Positions 17,019 through 25,737 of a stretch of DNA of 64,000 nucleotides are shown here, piece after piece. A program made the translations under genes and the position numbers. The DNA is from Microbacterium salsuginis (lineage in GTDB: Bacteria; Actinomycetota; Actinomycetes; Actinomycetales; Microbacteriaceae): NCBI RefSeq assembly GCF_012524205.1, contig NZ_JABACI010000001.1, forward strand, positions 372,001 through 436,000, in the 5' to 3' direction. Positions within the stretch are counted from its first letter, which is position 1, and the number at the start of each line of letters is the position of its first letter. The notes under the pieces are model-generated. The model had not been told where the DNA came from, searched no databases, and saw nothing but the letters and a program-made list of their open reading frames with translations.

Positions 17019-17363
17019 TCAGGTCAGAGGGTTTTCGGTGTCTTCGATGGACGGGTGGCGGCCAGGCTCGACGCCCAGCGAGCGCAGCTGATACCGCAGG
17101 TGCGCGGCGTGCTCCTGCCACGCGATGCGGCGGTCTCGTTCTCGGTCGGCGCGGGCATCCGCTGCCCGCTCCCCCGCCTCGGCTTCGGCCTGCAGGGCGA
17201 GGGCGTGGTCGCGCTGCGCGATGATGTCTTCGCGCCGCTTGTCTTCCTTGCCGGAGACGCCCTTGCGGGCGAGGGACACGACGGATGCGATCTCTCGGAT
17301 CGCGGCTCCGATGCCGCCAGCGCCGAGCACAGCGACGAGTACAGCGATCCAGTTGAGTTCCAC
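17019..17363 (-). CDS. Single-span membrane protein with coiled coil (lysis cassette)
   Basis: A 114-residue protein. One N-terminal membrane segment (residues 4-24), then a long charged helix (GKEDKRREDIIAQRDHALAL to RERDRRIAWQEHAAHL). It starts with GTG after GGGGAG. The topology recalls i-spanin-like lysis accessories, although Gram-positive phages do not need spanins. The function is unproven. Confidence 0.6.
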   Translation of the reverse strand: MELNWIAVLVAVLGAGGIGAAIREIASVVSLARKGVSGKEDKRREDIIAQRDHALALQAEAEAGERAADARADRERDRRIAWQEHAAHLRYQLRSLGVEPGRHPSIEDTENPLT

Positions 17364-17379
17364 TGTGTTGCTCCCCGGG

Positions 17380-17868
17380 TCACTCGTGACGTTGGACGAA
17401 GTTCGGCGTCTTCCTCCGTAGTGCTTCGGCCATGCGTGACCGGAAGTCGTTGTGGTCGGGGTCGGTGGCGAAGATCTGCAATTCAGCCCATCGGCGGATC
17501 ATCAGGCCCATCGCGACAAGGACGAGGGCGACTGCGACAGATGAAGTGATGCTGGCGAAAGCGAACCGGCCGAGGACGACGAAGTAGATCAGGATCCCGA
17601 ACGCGGCGAGCACGGTGGCGGGGACCTCGACCATCCATCGGCGGAGTAACCGACCTGTGAAGCCGACACCGCCCCCGGCGAGGAGCAGGAAGGCCCACAC
17701 GCCGACGAGCCACGGTGCGGAATCGAGTTCGTCAACGACGGTCGCTGGTGTGGCGGTGAGGGCGTACACGCCGCCCGCGAAGACCGCGGCGTACACAACG
17801 AGGTCGATGATTCGGATGATGGCCTCAAAACGCCGGCGGCGCGTCGTCGGCACGGGGTACTTGTCCAC
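17380..17868 (-). CDS. Four-span membrane protein (lysis cassette)
   Basis: A 162-residue protein with four hydrophobic segments (about 20-40, 51-70, 82-104, 108-124). Start GTG at 17868 with AGGAGAG at 7 nt. Residues at the C-terminus are charged (RSRMAEALRRKTPNFVQ). Possibly a second holin or antiholin; no family was recognised. Confidence 0.6.
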   Translation of the reverse strand: MDKYPVPTTRRRRFEAIIRIIDLVVYAAVFAGGVYALTATPATVVDELDSAPWLVGVWAFLLLAGGGVGFTGRLLRRWMVEVPATVLAAFGILIYFVVLGRFAFASITSSVAVALVLVAMGLMIRRWAELQIFATDPDHNDFRSRMAEALRRKTPNFVQRHE

Positions 17869-17870
17869 GA

Positions 17871-18017
17871 TCACTCTCCTGTCAGCAGCGGCCAGGCCCA
17901 CGTCAGCTCCCAGATCACGAGCGGCACGAGCAGGGCGAGCAGGATGGACGGCGGCCACGGTCCGCGCCACCACGACGTGCGGCGGCGCGGACCGGTGTGC
18001 TGGTAGTTCGGTCGCAT
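17871..18017 (-). CDS. 48-residue single-span membrane protein (lysis cassette)
   Basis: A short protein with a basic N-terminus (MRPNYQHTGPRRRTSWW) and one membrane span (PPSILLALLVPLVIWELTW). The ATG overlaps the endolysin stop (TGATG). It is a likely lysis regulator or small holin, by position and topology. Confidence 0.6.
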   Translation of the reverse strand: MRPNYQHTGPRRRTSWWRGPWPPSILLALLVPLVIWELTWAWPLLTGE

Positions 18018-18919
18018 CAGAGCGCTCGGTAGTTCTCGGCGTTCGCTCGCTGCAGCGCGGCCGTCATCACGGGCCCCTGCTGGTCGTTGCCGACGTAGCC
18101 CCAGCGCTTGCGCAGCCAGTTCCCGATCGACCCGTAGCCGGAGTTCGCGATCCACCGGGCGAAGCCGGCCTTGGAGCCGGGACCCCAGTCGTTGTCGATG
18201 CGGCCCTTGTATCCGCCGAGGCGTGCGATCTTCTGGAGCCCTCGGACGTCGCCGATCATGGCGATGGTGTCGACGGACACGCTCGGGTAGACGGACTGCG
18301 CAGCGGGCCGGTGGAGCTCGGCGTAGTACTTCTCGTGCCCTGCCTGCGTGCCGCCGCCCCAGATGCCGTCGATCTTCCCGGAGTACCAGCCACGCGACTG
18401 CAGGAATGCCTGGTAGCGCTTGTACGCCGCGATGGTGGCGGGGCCGCGGCGACCGTCGACGAGGAGGTGCTCGCCGCGGGTCGCGTTGAGGAACGCCTGT
18501 TCCTGCTCGACCGTCTTCGAGTAGGGCGGGAGGCCTGCCACGTTGCCGGGCTTGCCGATCCAGTTGCCTGGATCCATCCACTTCCACTCGTCTTGCGCGA
18601 CGCCGTTGAGCCAGAATTCGGTATGCAGGTGCGGCCCCGTCGACCGGCCGGTGCTGCCAACCGGGCCGATGTGTTGGCCGAGCGAGACGTGCGCACCCAG
18701 CCCAACGCCCGCGAGGCTGTCGAGGTGGCAGTTCATCACCTTCAATCCGTCGGCGCGGGTGATGGTCTTGGTGAGACCGCCGTTGCCCCAGGTGCCGACG
18801 AAGGTGATGACGCCTGGCGTGATCGCGGGCACCTGGACGCCGCGGGCTTTGCCGAAGTCGATGCCGGTGTGACCCGGGTACGTCGACGGGTTCGAGAACG
18901 GCATGGGCATGCGTGTCAT
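18017..18919 (-). CDS. Endolysin: M23 peptidase domain plus C-terminal repeat modules
   Basis: A 300-residue protein with no signal peptide. The M23 (LytM) zinc motifs are visible: HTGIDFG (H17, D21) and GPHLHTEFW (about 95-103). The family cleaves peptide cross-bridges. The C-terminal two-thirds carries peptidoglycan-binding-like repeats (YQAFLQSRGWYSGKIDGIWG, IARLGGYKGRIDNDWGPG). Lack of a signal implies release through a holin. Six downstream small membrane genes complete the lysis cassette. Confidence 0.9.
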   Translation of the reverse strand: MTRMPMPFSNPSTYPGHTGIDFGKARGVQVPAITPGVITFVGTWGNGGLTKTITRADGLKVMNCHLDSLAGVGLGAHVSLGQHIGPVGSTGRSTGPHLHTEFWLNGVAQDEWKWMDPGNWIGKPGNVAGLPPYSKTVEQEQAFLNATRGEHLLVDGRRGPATIAAYKRYQAFLQSRGWYSGKIDGIWGGGTQAGHEKYYAELHRPAAQSVYPSVSVDTIAMIGDVRGLQKIARLGGYKGRIDNDWGPGSKAGFARWIANSGYGSIGNWLRKRWGYVGNDQQGPVMTAALQRANAENYRAL

Positions 18920-18922
18920 GGC

Positions 18923-19045
18923 TCAGCCCTCCCTCTCGAAGTCCGCCGCGGTGGGCGTGTATTGGTCGGGTGTTTCGCCGTAGCCGGTCTCGCCGGCTTC
19001 GTCCATCGCGCCGAGGTCCGGCTGCGGGGTGCTGCTTTCGGCCAT
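18923..19045 (-). CDS. 40-residue acidic protein
   Basis: A 40-residue acidic, disordered-looking peptide (GETGYGETPDQYTPTAADFE). It starts with ATG after an AAAGGACA SD and ends 4 nt before the endolysin start. Probably a late gene of unknown role. Confidence 0.5.
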   Translation of the reverse strand: MAESSTPQPDLGAMDEAGETGYGETPDQYTPTAADFEREG

Positions 19046-19111
19046 GGCCGTGTCCTTTCATGACGAAGCCCCCGGCGGATGCCGAGGGCGGGGAGGTTGC
19101 GAGGGTGAGGG

Positions 19112-19930
19112 TCAGCTGCCGGGGGTGACGAAGGATCCGCCGCGCCCGACCCTCAGCTCGGCGATGGCGGGGAACGCCCCGGCCTTGCCGACGTTCACGG
19201 CTGCGGCCGCGGGGAAGGCACCACCCTTGCCGACGTACAGGCTCGCGAGCGTGCGCGCGCTTAGGCGGGCGGAGAGCGGGCCCCAGCCGTAGTCGTTGCG
19301 GCCCTGCGACCAGAAGAACCACTCGGTCGCGGGAGTCAGTCCGCCGACGACGCTCGTGCCGCTTGAGCCGACGTAGAACTGCGGGCCGGCCGGGCTCGTG
19401 CCGTACCCGATCCGCCATTCACGGATCGGAGAGCCACCGTCGGTTGTTCCGGAGAACATGTACCGCATCGAAGTCGGGCCGATCTGGTCTAGGCCGATCG
19501 GGACGGGCGCACCTGGAGGCTTCGGGATCCGGCCCGGCGCGCCGATGGAGCCACCGTGCCACTCGTCGATGGTCCCGTATGCAAGATGCATCGAGAGGCC
19601 TACGGACGGCCCGAAGCCGTTCGCGTCGTGGCCGTACCAGCGGTCCGCGACGTGGTCGTGCCACCGCTGCGCGTTCTGCCCATAGCCGCCCGGAAGGAAC
19701 GGGTTGCCCTCGTGCCAGCCGACACGGCCGTGCCCGTCGGCGTACGCCTCCTGGATGCCATAGCCGCCGAAGCTCGACCCGGTCGACCCCGCCGGACCGT
19801 TCGCCGCGCGGAGCCAGACGCGCATGAGAGAGCGATTGTTCCCGACCTCTTGCGCGACCCAGTCCGCCTCGAGCCAGAACTGCGTCGACGGAGAGGACTT
19901 CACAATGCCACCGATGCGTACGGTGCCCAT
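19112..19930 (-). CDS. Minor tail protein with FN3-like domain and terminal repeat
   Basis: A 272-residue protein. Residues about 1-140 form a beta-rich, Trp/Gly-rich N-terminal domain; about 150-230 look like a fibronectin III fold (SMRYMFSGTTDGGSPIREWR and GLTPATEWFFWSQ). The C-terminus carries three near-repeats: LYVGKGGAFPAAA, VNVGKAGAFPAIA and LRVGRGGSFVT. Such terminal repeats may bind sugars. Assignment is by domain and position. Confidence 0.65.
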   Translation of the reverse strand: MGTVRIGGIVKSSPSTQFWLEADWVAQEVGNNRSLMRVWLRAANGPAGSTGSSFGGYGIQEAYADGHGRVGWHEGNPFLPGGYGQNAQRWHDHVADRWYGHDANGFGPSVGLSMHLAYGTIDEWHGGSIGAPGRIPKPPGAPVPIGLDQIGPTSMRYMFSGTTDGGSPIREWRIGYGTSPAGPQFYVGSSGTSVVGGLTPATEWFFWSQGRNDYGWGPLSARLSARTLASLYVGKGGAFPAAAAVNVGKAGAFPAIAELRVGRGGSFVTPGS

Positions 19931-19943
19931 GCTCGCCTCCGTC

Positions 19944-20576
19944 CTACGGCTTCGCCCAGAGCAGGTTCTCGGAGTACGGAGGAGCGGTCGCCCCGACGTA
20001 CACCGAGTCCGGAACCCATGTCGGCAGCCCCAGGGCGTTGAAGCCGAGTACCCAGGTAATGCCTTGCACCCACACCCGGGTGCCGATGCGTGTCAGGTAG
20101 TCGCGAACGAGCAGGCTCTTCGCCGCCATCCCGCCGTCGCCGTGCCAACAGCGGAGGTCGATGACCTCCTGCGGCGCGGTCTGTCCAGCCGCGAACCTGA
20201 CGAGCGCGAGAGGCTGGTCGTCCTGCGACCCTGGCGAGTCCTCACGACCGGCAGGGATGGCAGCCGTCGACGCGCCCTGGACGAGGACGGGGATCGTCTC
20301 CGAGGTCGTCCAGTCGCGGCGCAGTGCGATTAAGTCCCAGCGGGAGCCAGACCCGACCGTCGCGCCGACGAGCGACACCGGAGCGTCGGAGTCGTCGAGG
20401 ATGCCCTGGCCGGCTGCGCGCCCGGGTGCGACGAGGACCTCGCGATCGCCGGAGCCGAACGACACGGCGTAGGCATCCGGTCCGAACACCGAGTACTGCG
20501 CGCCGAGGTGCGACGTCAGCACCGCCCAGTCGGCGTAGTTGACGGTCCCCTCGTACCCCTTCGAGATGATGGCCAC
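19944..20576 (-). CDS. Minor tail protein
   Basis: A 210-residue protein starting at GTG (VAIISKGYEGTVNYADW) after AGAGGT. The sequence (YSVFGPDAYAVSFGSGDREV, WDLIALRRDW, IDLRCWHGDGG) resembles actinophage minor tail proteins placed after the Gp37-like gene. A likely baseplate component. Confidence 0.65.
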   Translation of the reverse strand: MAIISKGYEGTVNYADWAVLTSHLGAQYSVFGPDAYAVSFGSGDREVLVAPGRAAGQGILDDSDAPVSLVGATVGSGSRWDLIALRRDWTTSETIPVLVQGASTAAIPAGREDSPGSQDDQPLALVRFAAGQTAPQEVIDLRCWHGDGGMAAKSLLVRDYLTRIGTRVWVQGITWVLGFNALGLPTWVPDSVYVGATAPPYSENLLWAKP

Positions 20577-20578
20577 AG

Positions 20579-21727
20579 TTACCTCTTCTCCAGACCGCGC
20601 ACGGCGGTCGCAACGTGCCTGACGAATCCGACGAGACGCTCCGTCGGGTCCTCGATCGCGAGGCCCACTTTCGGGACGGTGTCGAACCCGCCGTTGGTGT
20701 CGTGAGTGATGTCGACCTGGCTGATGACGTCCTCGACGTCGAGCGCGCCGACCTGCACGCGCACCTTGTCGCCGAGCTCGTAGCCGTCCGCGAACCGGAA
20801 CCATGACGTCTCCCGCAGCGTCGCCGTGAGGCCGGCCTTGCCGCGGTGCTTCGCGAGCTCCGCCCACCCGTACGGGGCGAGGTCGGCGCCGGCCTCCGCG
20901 TTGCGGGCGTCGACGTAGATCTCGAGCGCGACGCCGAGCTCCGCTTCGAGAGCCGTGTCGATGACGAGCGCGAACTCGCGTGCGGTGCCGTCGCCGCGGC
21001 CGCCGACGATGGCACGGGTTGCGGTCGGTGGCTGATGCACCCACGACCACCGTCCCAGCACCCCGGACTGAGGGGTGATCGGGCGCGGGAAGACCTCACC
21101 CTCGCGGACGTCGACGAGCCAGCGGCCCGTCGTGTCGTCGTACTCGTGGGTGAGCTGCAGTCGGTCGTTGATCAGCGGAGGCATGATCTTGTCGCCGAGC
21201 TCGTGCATGCGCAGCTCGAGCGGAGCCGTCGCCGGGTCGCCGCGGCCGAGCGACGGGGCGACGTCCCAGGGACGTCCGAGCCGGGTTGCGTTGGCGGCGA
21301 TCGCGGCCTTCGCGTTGTCCTCCGATGTGCCCGTGTACCGGGCGTACTCGGAGGCGTTCTGCCCGGTGATCGGCGCGCCCGGCACCTGCCAGCCGAGCAT
21401 GTTCGCGAGGTCCTGCCAGTCGTCCTGCACCGGCACGGTCACCGTCCCGAACGGGGCATCGTCCCCCGTAACCGACCCGACGCGACCGAGCACCAGTCGA
21501 CGCCGGCTGAGCACGAGGTTGTCGATGGTGACCATCCACACCGCGCACCGGATGCCGTCCTCGCCGACCAGCGTCGGCACGATGGCGTGATTGTCAGGCA
21601 ACGTCAGATACGCCGACGATGCCGCGTTCCACCGCAGCGTCGCCCTCGTCTTGGCGGGTGCGACCTGGCGGACGAACGCGTTCGATGAGTCGAGGAACTG
21701 CGCGACGATGAACCGGCGGCGTGCCAT
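20579..21727 (-). CDS. Minor tail protein (ReqiPepy6 Gp37-like)
   Basis: A 382-residue protein. The start is the ATG in a TGATG overlap. The N-terminal part (TRATLRWNAASSAYLTLPDN then VVTI-like dissection, VLGRVGSVTGDD) fits the siphovirus Gp37-like family found in tail tips after the distal tail protein. The C-terminal half includes GYELGDKVRVQVG and DTNGGFDTVPKVGLAIED, typical of the domain's end. Family call from pattern. Confidence 0.65.
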   Translation of the reverse strand: MARRRFIVAQFLDSSNAFVRQVAPAKTRATLRWNAASSAYLTLPDNHAIVPTLVGEDGIRCAVWMVTIDNLVLSRRRLVLGRVGSVTGDDAPFGTVTVPVQDDWQDLANMLGWQVPGAPITGQNASEYARYTGTSEDNAKAAIAANATRLGRPWDVAPSLGRGDPATAPLELRMHELGDKIMPPLINDRLQLTHEYDDTTGRWLVDVREGEVFPRPITPQSGVLGRWSWVHQPPTATRAIVGGRGDGTAREFALVIDTALEAELGVALEIYVDARNAEAGADLAPYGWAELAKHRGKAGLTATLRETSWFRFADGYELGDKVRVQVGALDVEDVISQVDITHDTNGGFDTVPKVGLAIEDPTERLVGFVRHVATAVRGLEKR

Positions 21728-22638
21728 CAGAACGCCCTCCAGTACAGCGGCACGAGCTCCGCCCGCACCCTGCCCGCGCCGGCCGCGGCAATCACCAGCG
21801 GTGACGTGCCACGAGCGGGGACCGGGGCGAACATCTGGAACCCGAGATCTCGGGTGACGTCGATCCCGTTGAGGGTCGCGTACTGCCCGGCCGGATCGGT
21901 GTCGATGATGAGCGTCGACCCGTCCGGGATCGGGAACGGTACCTCGATGATTGCCCCGCCGACACCGAGCTGCACCTCGGATGCTGGGCCCTGCACCGTC
22001 CACACCAGGTACGCTGGCTCGTTGCCGGGGTTCTGGATCGTCGCCTGCTGGAAGGTCGCCGACGGCGAGACGTAGAAGCTCGGTGCGCCCGCGGGCGGGA
22101 TGAAGTCCTGTCCTTCGTCTGCACCGAACTCCTGCGCGACTGGCCGTCCCCGCCACAGCGGCCGCGGTGCCTCGAGCTGGATCCCGATGACCGCGAACCC
22201 GGTGACGAACGGGTCTCGGTGGAACGAATACGACCCGTCGAACACACCCGTCAGCGGGAGCGTGCGCGTGTCCTTCCCTTCCCCGACCGTCCACGTGCCG
22301 GTCTCAACCGGGTGGAACGAGTCGAAGAACGCACCGTGCGCGGACTGCCAGTCGTCGATGCTCGACGCGCGGAACAGCAGTGGCCAGTACACCTCCCGTT
22401 CCGGCAGCGCGTAGCCGAGCAGCTCCACGCCGGCGACGAGCGGCGACGATGATTTCTGCACGTCCATGCGGGGCATGTGGAGGCCTTGCACACCCGGCGC
22501 CAGCCGAGGATTCTCGGCCAGCGGCCGGGTGAGCGGCCACACCGATCCGTCGAACCCCGTCCACGTCATGCGGCGAGGCCGGAAGTCCCCGAGGCTCTCG
22601 CCCGGCGACGCGGCCGGAGCTGCGAACACGATCGGCAT
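21727..22638 (-). CDS. Distal tail (Dit-like) protein
   Basis: A 303-residue protein directly after the tape measure gene, the usual place of the distal tail protein. N-terminal MTWTGFDGSVWPLT and central aromatic, beta-rich sequence (VYWPLLFRASSIDDWQSAHG, RPLWRGRPVAQEF) match actinophage Dit-type proteins. The C-terminal part (TVQGPASEVQLGVGG) is a galectin-like beta region. Confidence 0.7.
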   Translation of the reverse strand: MPIVFAAPAASPGESLGDFRPRRMTWTGFDGSVWPLTRPLAENPRLAPGVQGLHMPRMDVQKSSSPLVAGVELLGYALPEREVYWPLLFRASSIDDWQSAHGAFFDSFHPVETGTWTVGEGKDTRTLPLTGVFDGSYSFHRDPFVTGFAVIGIQLEAPRPLWRGRPVAQEFGADEGQDFIPPAGAPSFYVSPSATFQQATIQNPGNEPAYLVWTVQGPASEVQLGVGGAIIEVPFPIPDGSTLIIDTDPAGQYATLNGIDVTRDLGFQMFAPVPARGTSPLVIAAAGAGRVRAELVPLYWRAF

Positions 22639-22647
22639 ACGAACCCC

Positions 22648-25383
22648 CTATGTTGGCGGCAGCACGTCCAGCGCGCGGGTGAACTGGAGCTTCTGCTCGC
22701 GCGCCTGCTCCCGCGGGTCGAACGCGTAGTTGTTGCCGTTGTGGATGATCTGGACCGGCGGTGGACCTGGTCGCCGCCCTGTCGGCGGTGCCCCGCCTGT
22801 CCCTCCCGGGCCGTCGCTGACCGACAGCATCCGCTGCATGGTCTCCATGAGGATCGCCCAGGAGCGCGCGGATCCGTCGACGGGGATGAACGACTCATCG
22901 ACATCCCCGCGATCGCCAGTGACCCGCCAGGTGTTCGGCGGGACCATCTGCGCGATCGACTGCATCGGCGTCAGACCAGAGCGCAGCCCACCGCCCGCCA
23001 TGAACTCGACGAGGTTGCCTCGAGCGTTGGAGAGCGCACCGCGCCCACCCCCGCCACCCGCGTTGATCGCGTCGATGTACATGTTGAAGCGGCGACCCGC
23101 GTTCTTGCGGATGAACGCCTCAACGGAGTTCTGCGCCGGCGACGTGTCCGCCGTCATCACGGTCGACACCATGCCCGGCACCGCACCGTACGTCGCAATC
23201 AGGTCACGCGCCTGCTGCTCGGTGAGCCCCATCTGAGTGAGCTGCCCGACAAGCGCGCCCGTCGCCGCGTCGTACCGACCCTTCAGCGCGTCCTGCCCCT
23301 CACCGGCAGCCGCGGCCGCAGCGAGCTCCGCCTCCAACGCCGCCACCGAGTTCCGGATCTGGCCCTCGAGGATCGCGCCGGAGGACGACGCCGCGAGGTT
23401 GGCGAGGTCGACGCCCTCGAGGGAGAGCCTCGACCCGTCAGCCGCGTAGCCCACGGCCGAGAGGTTCTCGGCCAGGACGAGGGATGCGTCGTTCAGGTAG
23501 CCCATCGCGACGGCACCCTCGCCGAACTCGTTGAGTCGGTCGCGGGCGTCCTCGATGGTGCCGATCCAGTTCTCTCGCATGATGTCGGCGGCGGCCGTGG
23601 TCGCGTCCTCGAAGCCGCGCATCTCCTCGACAGCGGCCTTCAGCTCGCTCGTGTCCTGGTTGAACGGCCACGGCAGCTTGCCGAGCACGTCCGCGATCGA
23701 GTAGACGAAGTCCGCGAGCGGGCCCGACACGAAACCGCCGAGCGCTTCCGTGCCGGTGGCGACACCCTCGACGACGCCCACCCCGAAGTCGAGGCCGGCG
23801 TTCGCGAGGTCGAGGATGAACTGCATGACCGGGCCACGGTTCTGCGACACGAAGTTCGCGAGATCCCCGAGCGGCTCGGAGAACGCGGCCGCGAGCGCAC
23901 CCTGGATGCCCTGCGCGGCGACCTCGATGTTCCGCTGCGCCTGCTGGATGCGGGTCGCGTCGTTCGCGGCGAGGGTGTCGAACATGCGCTGCGCGGCGCC
24001 GTCGACGCCGTTGAGCTGGTCGACGGCGGTGGACAGGTCGAGGGCGAGGATGGAGTCGCCGAGGTCCTCCCACTGGGCGCCGATCAGCGCGACGCCGGCA
24101 GCGTTCCGAGCGACCGGGTCCTCGATGCCGCGGAGGCCGTCGAGGATCTGGTCCAGTCCCTCACGGGCGGATGATCCGCCGGCGGCCATCTTGGCTGTCA
24201 TCTCTTCGGCGTTCAGACCGATGAGGCGGTAGCCCTCGGCGCTGCTCTCCGACGCGTCGGTCGCGCGAATCTGCAGCTCCTTGAGCGCGTCGGCGACCTT
24301 GTCGCTGTTGAACGCGCCGGCGTCGAGGCCCTGGTTGATGAGACCGAGAGCTTCGTCGCCAGTGAGACCGAGCCGGGCGAACAGCGCCGGGTACTCGGTG
24401 AAGGTGTCGAGGAGGTCCTCGCTGCGGTTGACGCCTTCACGTGCGCCGGTGGCGAGGATGTCGAACGCGTGGTCTGCCGAGCGGGCGACGCCAGACGACA
24501 GCATGACGGTGACGGCCTGAGCGATCGGTCGGATGTCTTCGCCGAGAACGTCGGCGATCCCCGAGAGTCCCTGCACGACGCGCTGTGCGTCGCGGGTGCT
24601 GGCGTCGGCGTCGATGATGTTGAATTGCAGCGCGAGCCGCGCAGTGTCCATGTTCGCTTCGATCGACTCACCGAAGACGTTCGCGTAGGCCTCGCCGGCA
24701 GCGCGGCCCAGGCGCAGCGCGTCGGCTTCCTGCAGGCCGGTGAGCGCGGCGAGACGGTCGAAGCGCGCCTCGATCGCGAGGCCTTCCTCGAACCCCGAGC
24801 GCACGGCACTGCCGACGCCCTCAGCGAGCGGTGCGAGTGCACCGGCGATCGGGATGCTGGCGAGCGCGCCGAGGATGCCGCCGACGATCGCGGACCCGGC
24901 GTCGAGCCCACCCTTCTCGCCAGCCTGGCCGGCCTTGTCGGCGACGGCGTCGAGCGCTTCCTCGGCCGGGACCGTGTTGGCGTCGACCTCCATGACGGCC
25001 TTCGCGGCGCGCAGACCGTCGAGGCTGCGCTGCACCCTCGACAGGTTCGCCTCGGCACGGCTGATCTCGGCGGTGACCTCGACGTTCGGCGACACCGACT
25101 TGAGGTAGTCGAGCCGCTCGTAGACGCGCATGAACGACTTCTCGGCGCGCTCGATGTTCGCGTCGACGGTCGCCATGGTCTTGGCTGTGACGATCCGCTT
25201 CGCGGCGGTCTCGACCCGGTCCATGCCGGCGAGGGCATCCTTCTCGTCAGCGTTGACCTTCGCGACGATCGGCTTCTTCTCGATGCGTTCGCCGGAGGCC
25301 TTGACGTTCTTCTCGGCCCGGGCCACGTCCTTGTCGTCGGCGGTGATCAGCACCTCGACCTCTGCGGCACGGAGCGCAGCCAT
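22648..25383 (-). CDS. Tape measure protein
   Basis: A 911-residue, helix-rich protein with many coiled-coil stretches (N-terminal 140 residues) and hydrophobic segments (GSAIVGGILGALASIPIAGA), as in TMP families. It sets tail length; at about 0.15 nm per residue the tail would be near 135 nm. It lies directly after the frameshifting chaperone genes, as in most siphoviruses. A TMP core domain (about 230-480) is visible by pattern (LATGAREGVNRSEDLLDTF). Confidence 0.92.
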   Translation of the reverse strand: MAALRAAEVEVLITADDKDVARAEKNVKASGERIEKKPIVAKVNADEKDALAGMDRVETAAKRIVTAKTMATVDANIERAEKSFMRVYERLDYLKSVSPNVEVTAEISRAEANLSRVQRSLDGLRAAKAVMEVDANTVPAEEALDAVADKAGQAGEKGGLDAGSAIVGGILGALASIPIAGALAPLAEGVGSAVRSGFEEGLAIEARFDRLAALTGLQEADALRLGRAAGEAYANVFGESIEANMDTARLALQFNIIDADASTRDAQRVVQGLSGIADVLGEDIRPIAQAVTVMLSSGVARSADHAFDILATGAREGVNRSEDLLDTFTEYPALFARLGLTGDEALGLINQGLDAGAFNSDKVADALKELQIRATDASESSAEGYRLIGLNAEEMTAKMAAGGSSAREGLDQILDGLRGIEDPVARNAAGVALIGAQWEDLGDSILALDLSTAVDQLNGVDGAAQRMFDTLAANDATRIQQAQRNIEVAAQGIQGALAAAFSEPLGDLANFVSQNRGPVMQFILDLANAGLDFGVGVVEGVATGTEALGGFVSGPLADFVYSIADVLGKLPWPFNQDTSELKAAVEEMRGFEDATTAAADIMRENWIGTIEDARDRLNEFGEGAVAMGYLNDASLVLAENLSAVGYAADGSRLSLEGVDLANLAASSSGAILEGQIRNSVAALEAELAAAAAAGEGQDALKGRYDAATGALVGQLTQMGLTEQQARDLIATYGAVPGMVSTVMTADTSPAQNSVEAFIRKNAGRRFNMYIDAINAGGGGGRGALSNARGNLVEFMAGGGLRSGLTPMQSIAQMVPPNTWRVTGDRGDVDESFIPVDGSARSWAILMETMQRMLSVSDGPGGTGGAPPTGRRPGPPPVQIIHNGNNYAFDPREQAREQKLQFTRALDVLPPT

Positions 25384-25386
25384 GGA

Positions 25387-25737
25387 TCACCTCCTGGTGA
25401 GCGCGGCTCGGAGCCGAGAGTTGGAGTCGATGAGCGAGAAGATCGCGGCGCGGATGCTGAGCCACGGCCCGGCGAGAACGACCGGGTCGTACAGGTCGAT
25501 GCCGCGGTCCTTCAGGTCAGCGACGACGAGCCGCCAGTTCGACAGCAGCGCGTACCAGGACCCGTCGACCTCCACCGCCGGCTTGTCGCTCGACCCCGGG
25601 CGCACGGGCGCTGCGGGTGGCGACGGGCGCAGGTGTGGCGGCAGCGGCCGGTAGTCGGTGTACCAGCCCTCGGCGTCCGGCGCACCGATCCCGTACGGTG
25701 CGAGATCTTCCGGTGTGACGTCTTCCGGGGCCTTCAC
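25387..25737 (-). CDS. Tail assembly chaperone, frameshift-extension ORF
   Basis: A 116-codon frame in -1 register to the upstream chaperone gene. It can start at a GTG overlapping that gene's stop (GTGA), but its main expression is likely by a programmed -1 shift at 25746-25740, giving a fusion of about 252 residues. Sequence: Pro-rich N-terminus (YRPLPPHLRPSPPAAP) then a helical end (GPWLSIRAAIFSLIDSNSRL). It equals the T part of the G/GT system. Confidence 0.8.
   Translation of the reverse strand: MKAPEDVTPEDLAPYGIGAPDAEGWYTDYRPLPPHLRPSPPAAPVRPGSSDKPAVEVDGSWYALLSNWRLVVADLKDRGIDLYDPVVLAGPWLSIRAAIFSLIDSNSRLRAALTRR

Noticed and set aside
17019-17363. A definite spanin
   Set aside because: The topology is similar, but the host is Gram-positive and there is no outer-membrane partner.
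22477-24174. A 565-codon plus-strand frame
   Set aside because: It is antisense to the tape measure gene and has the low-complexity make-up of a GC shadow.
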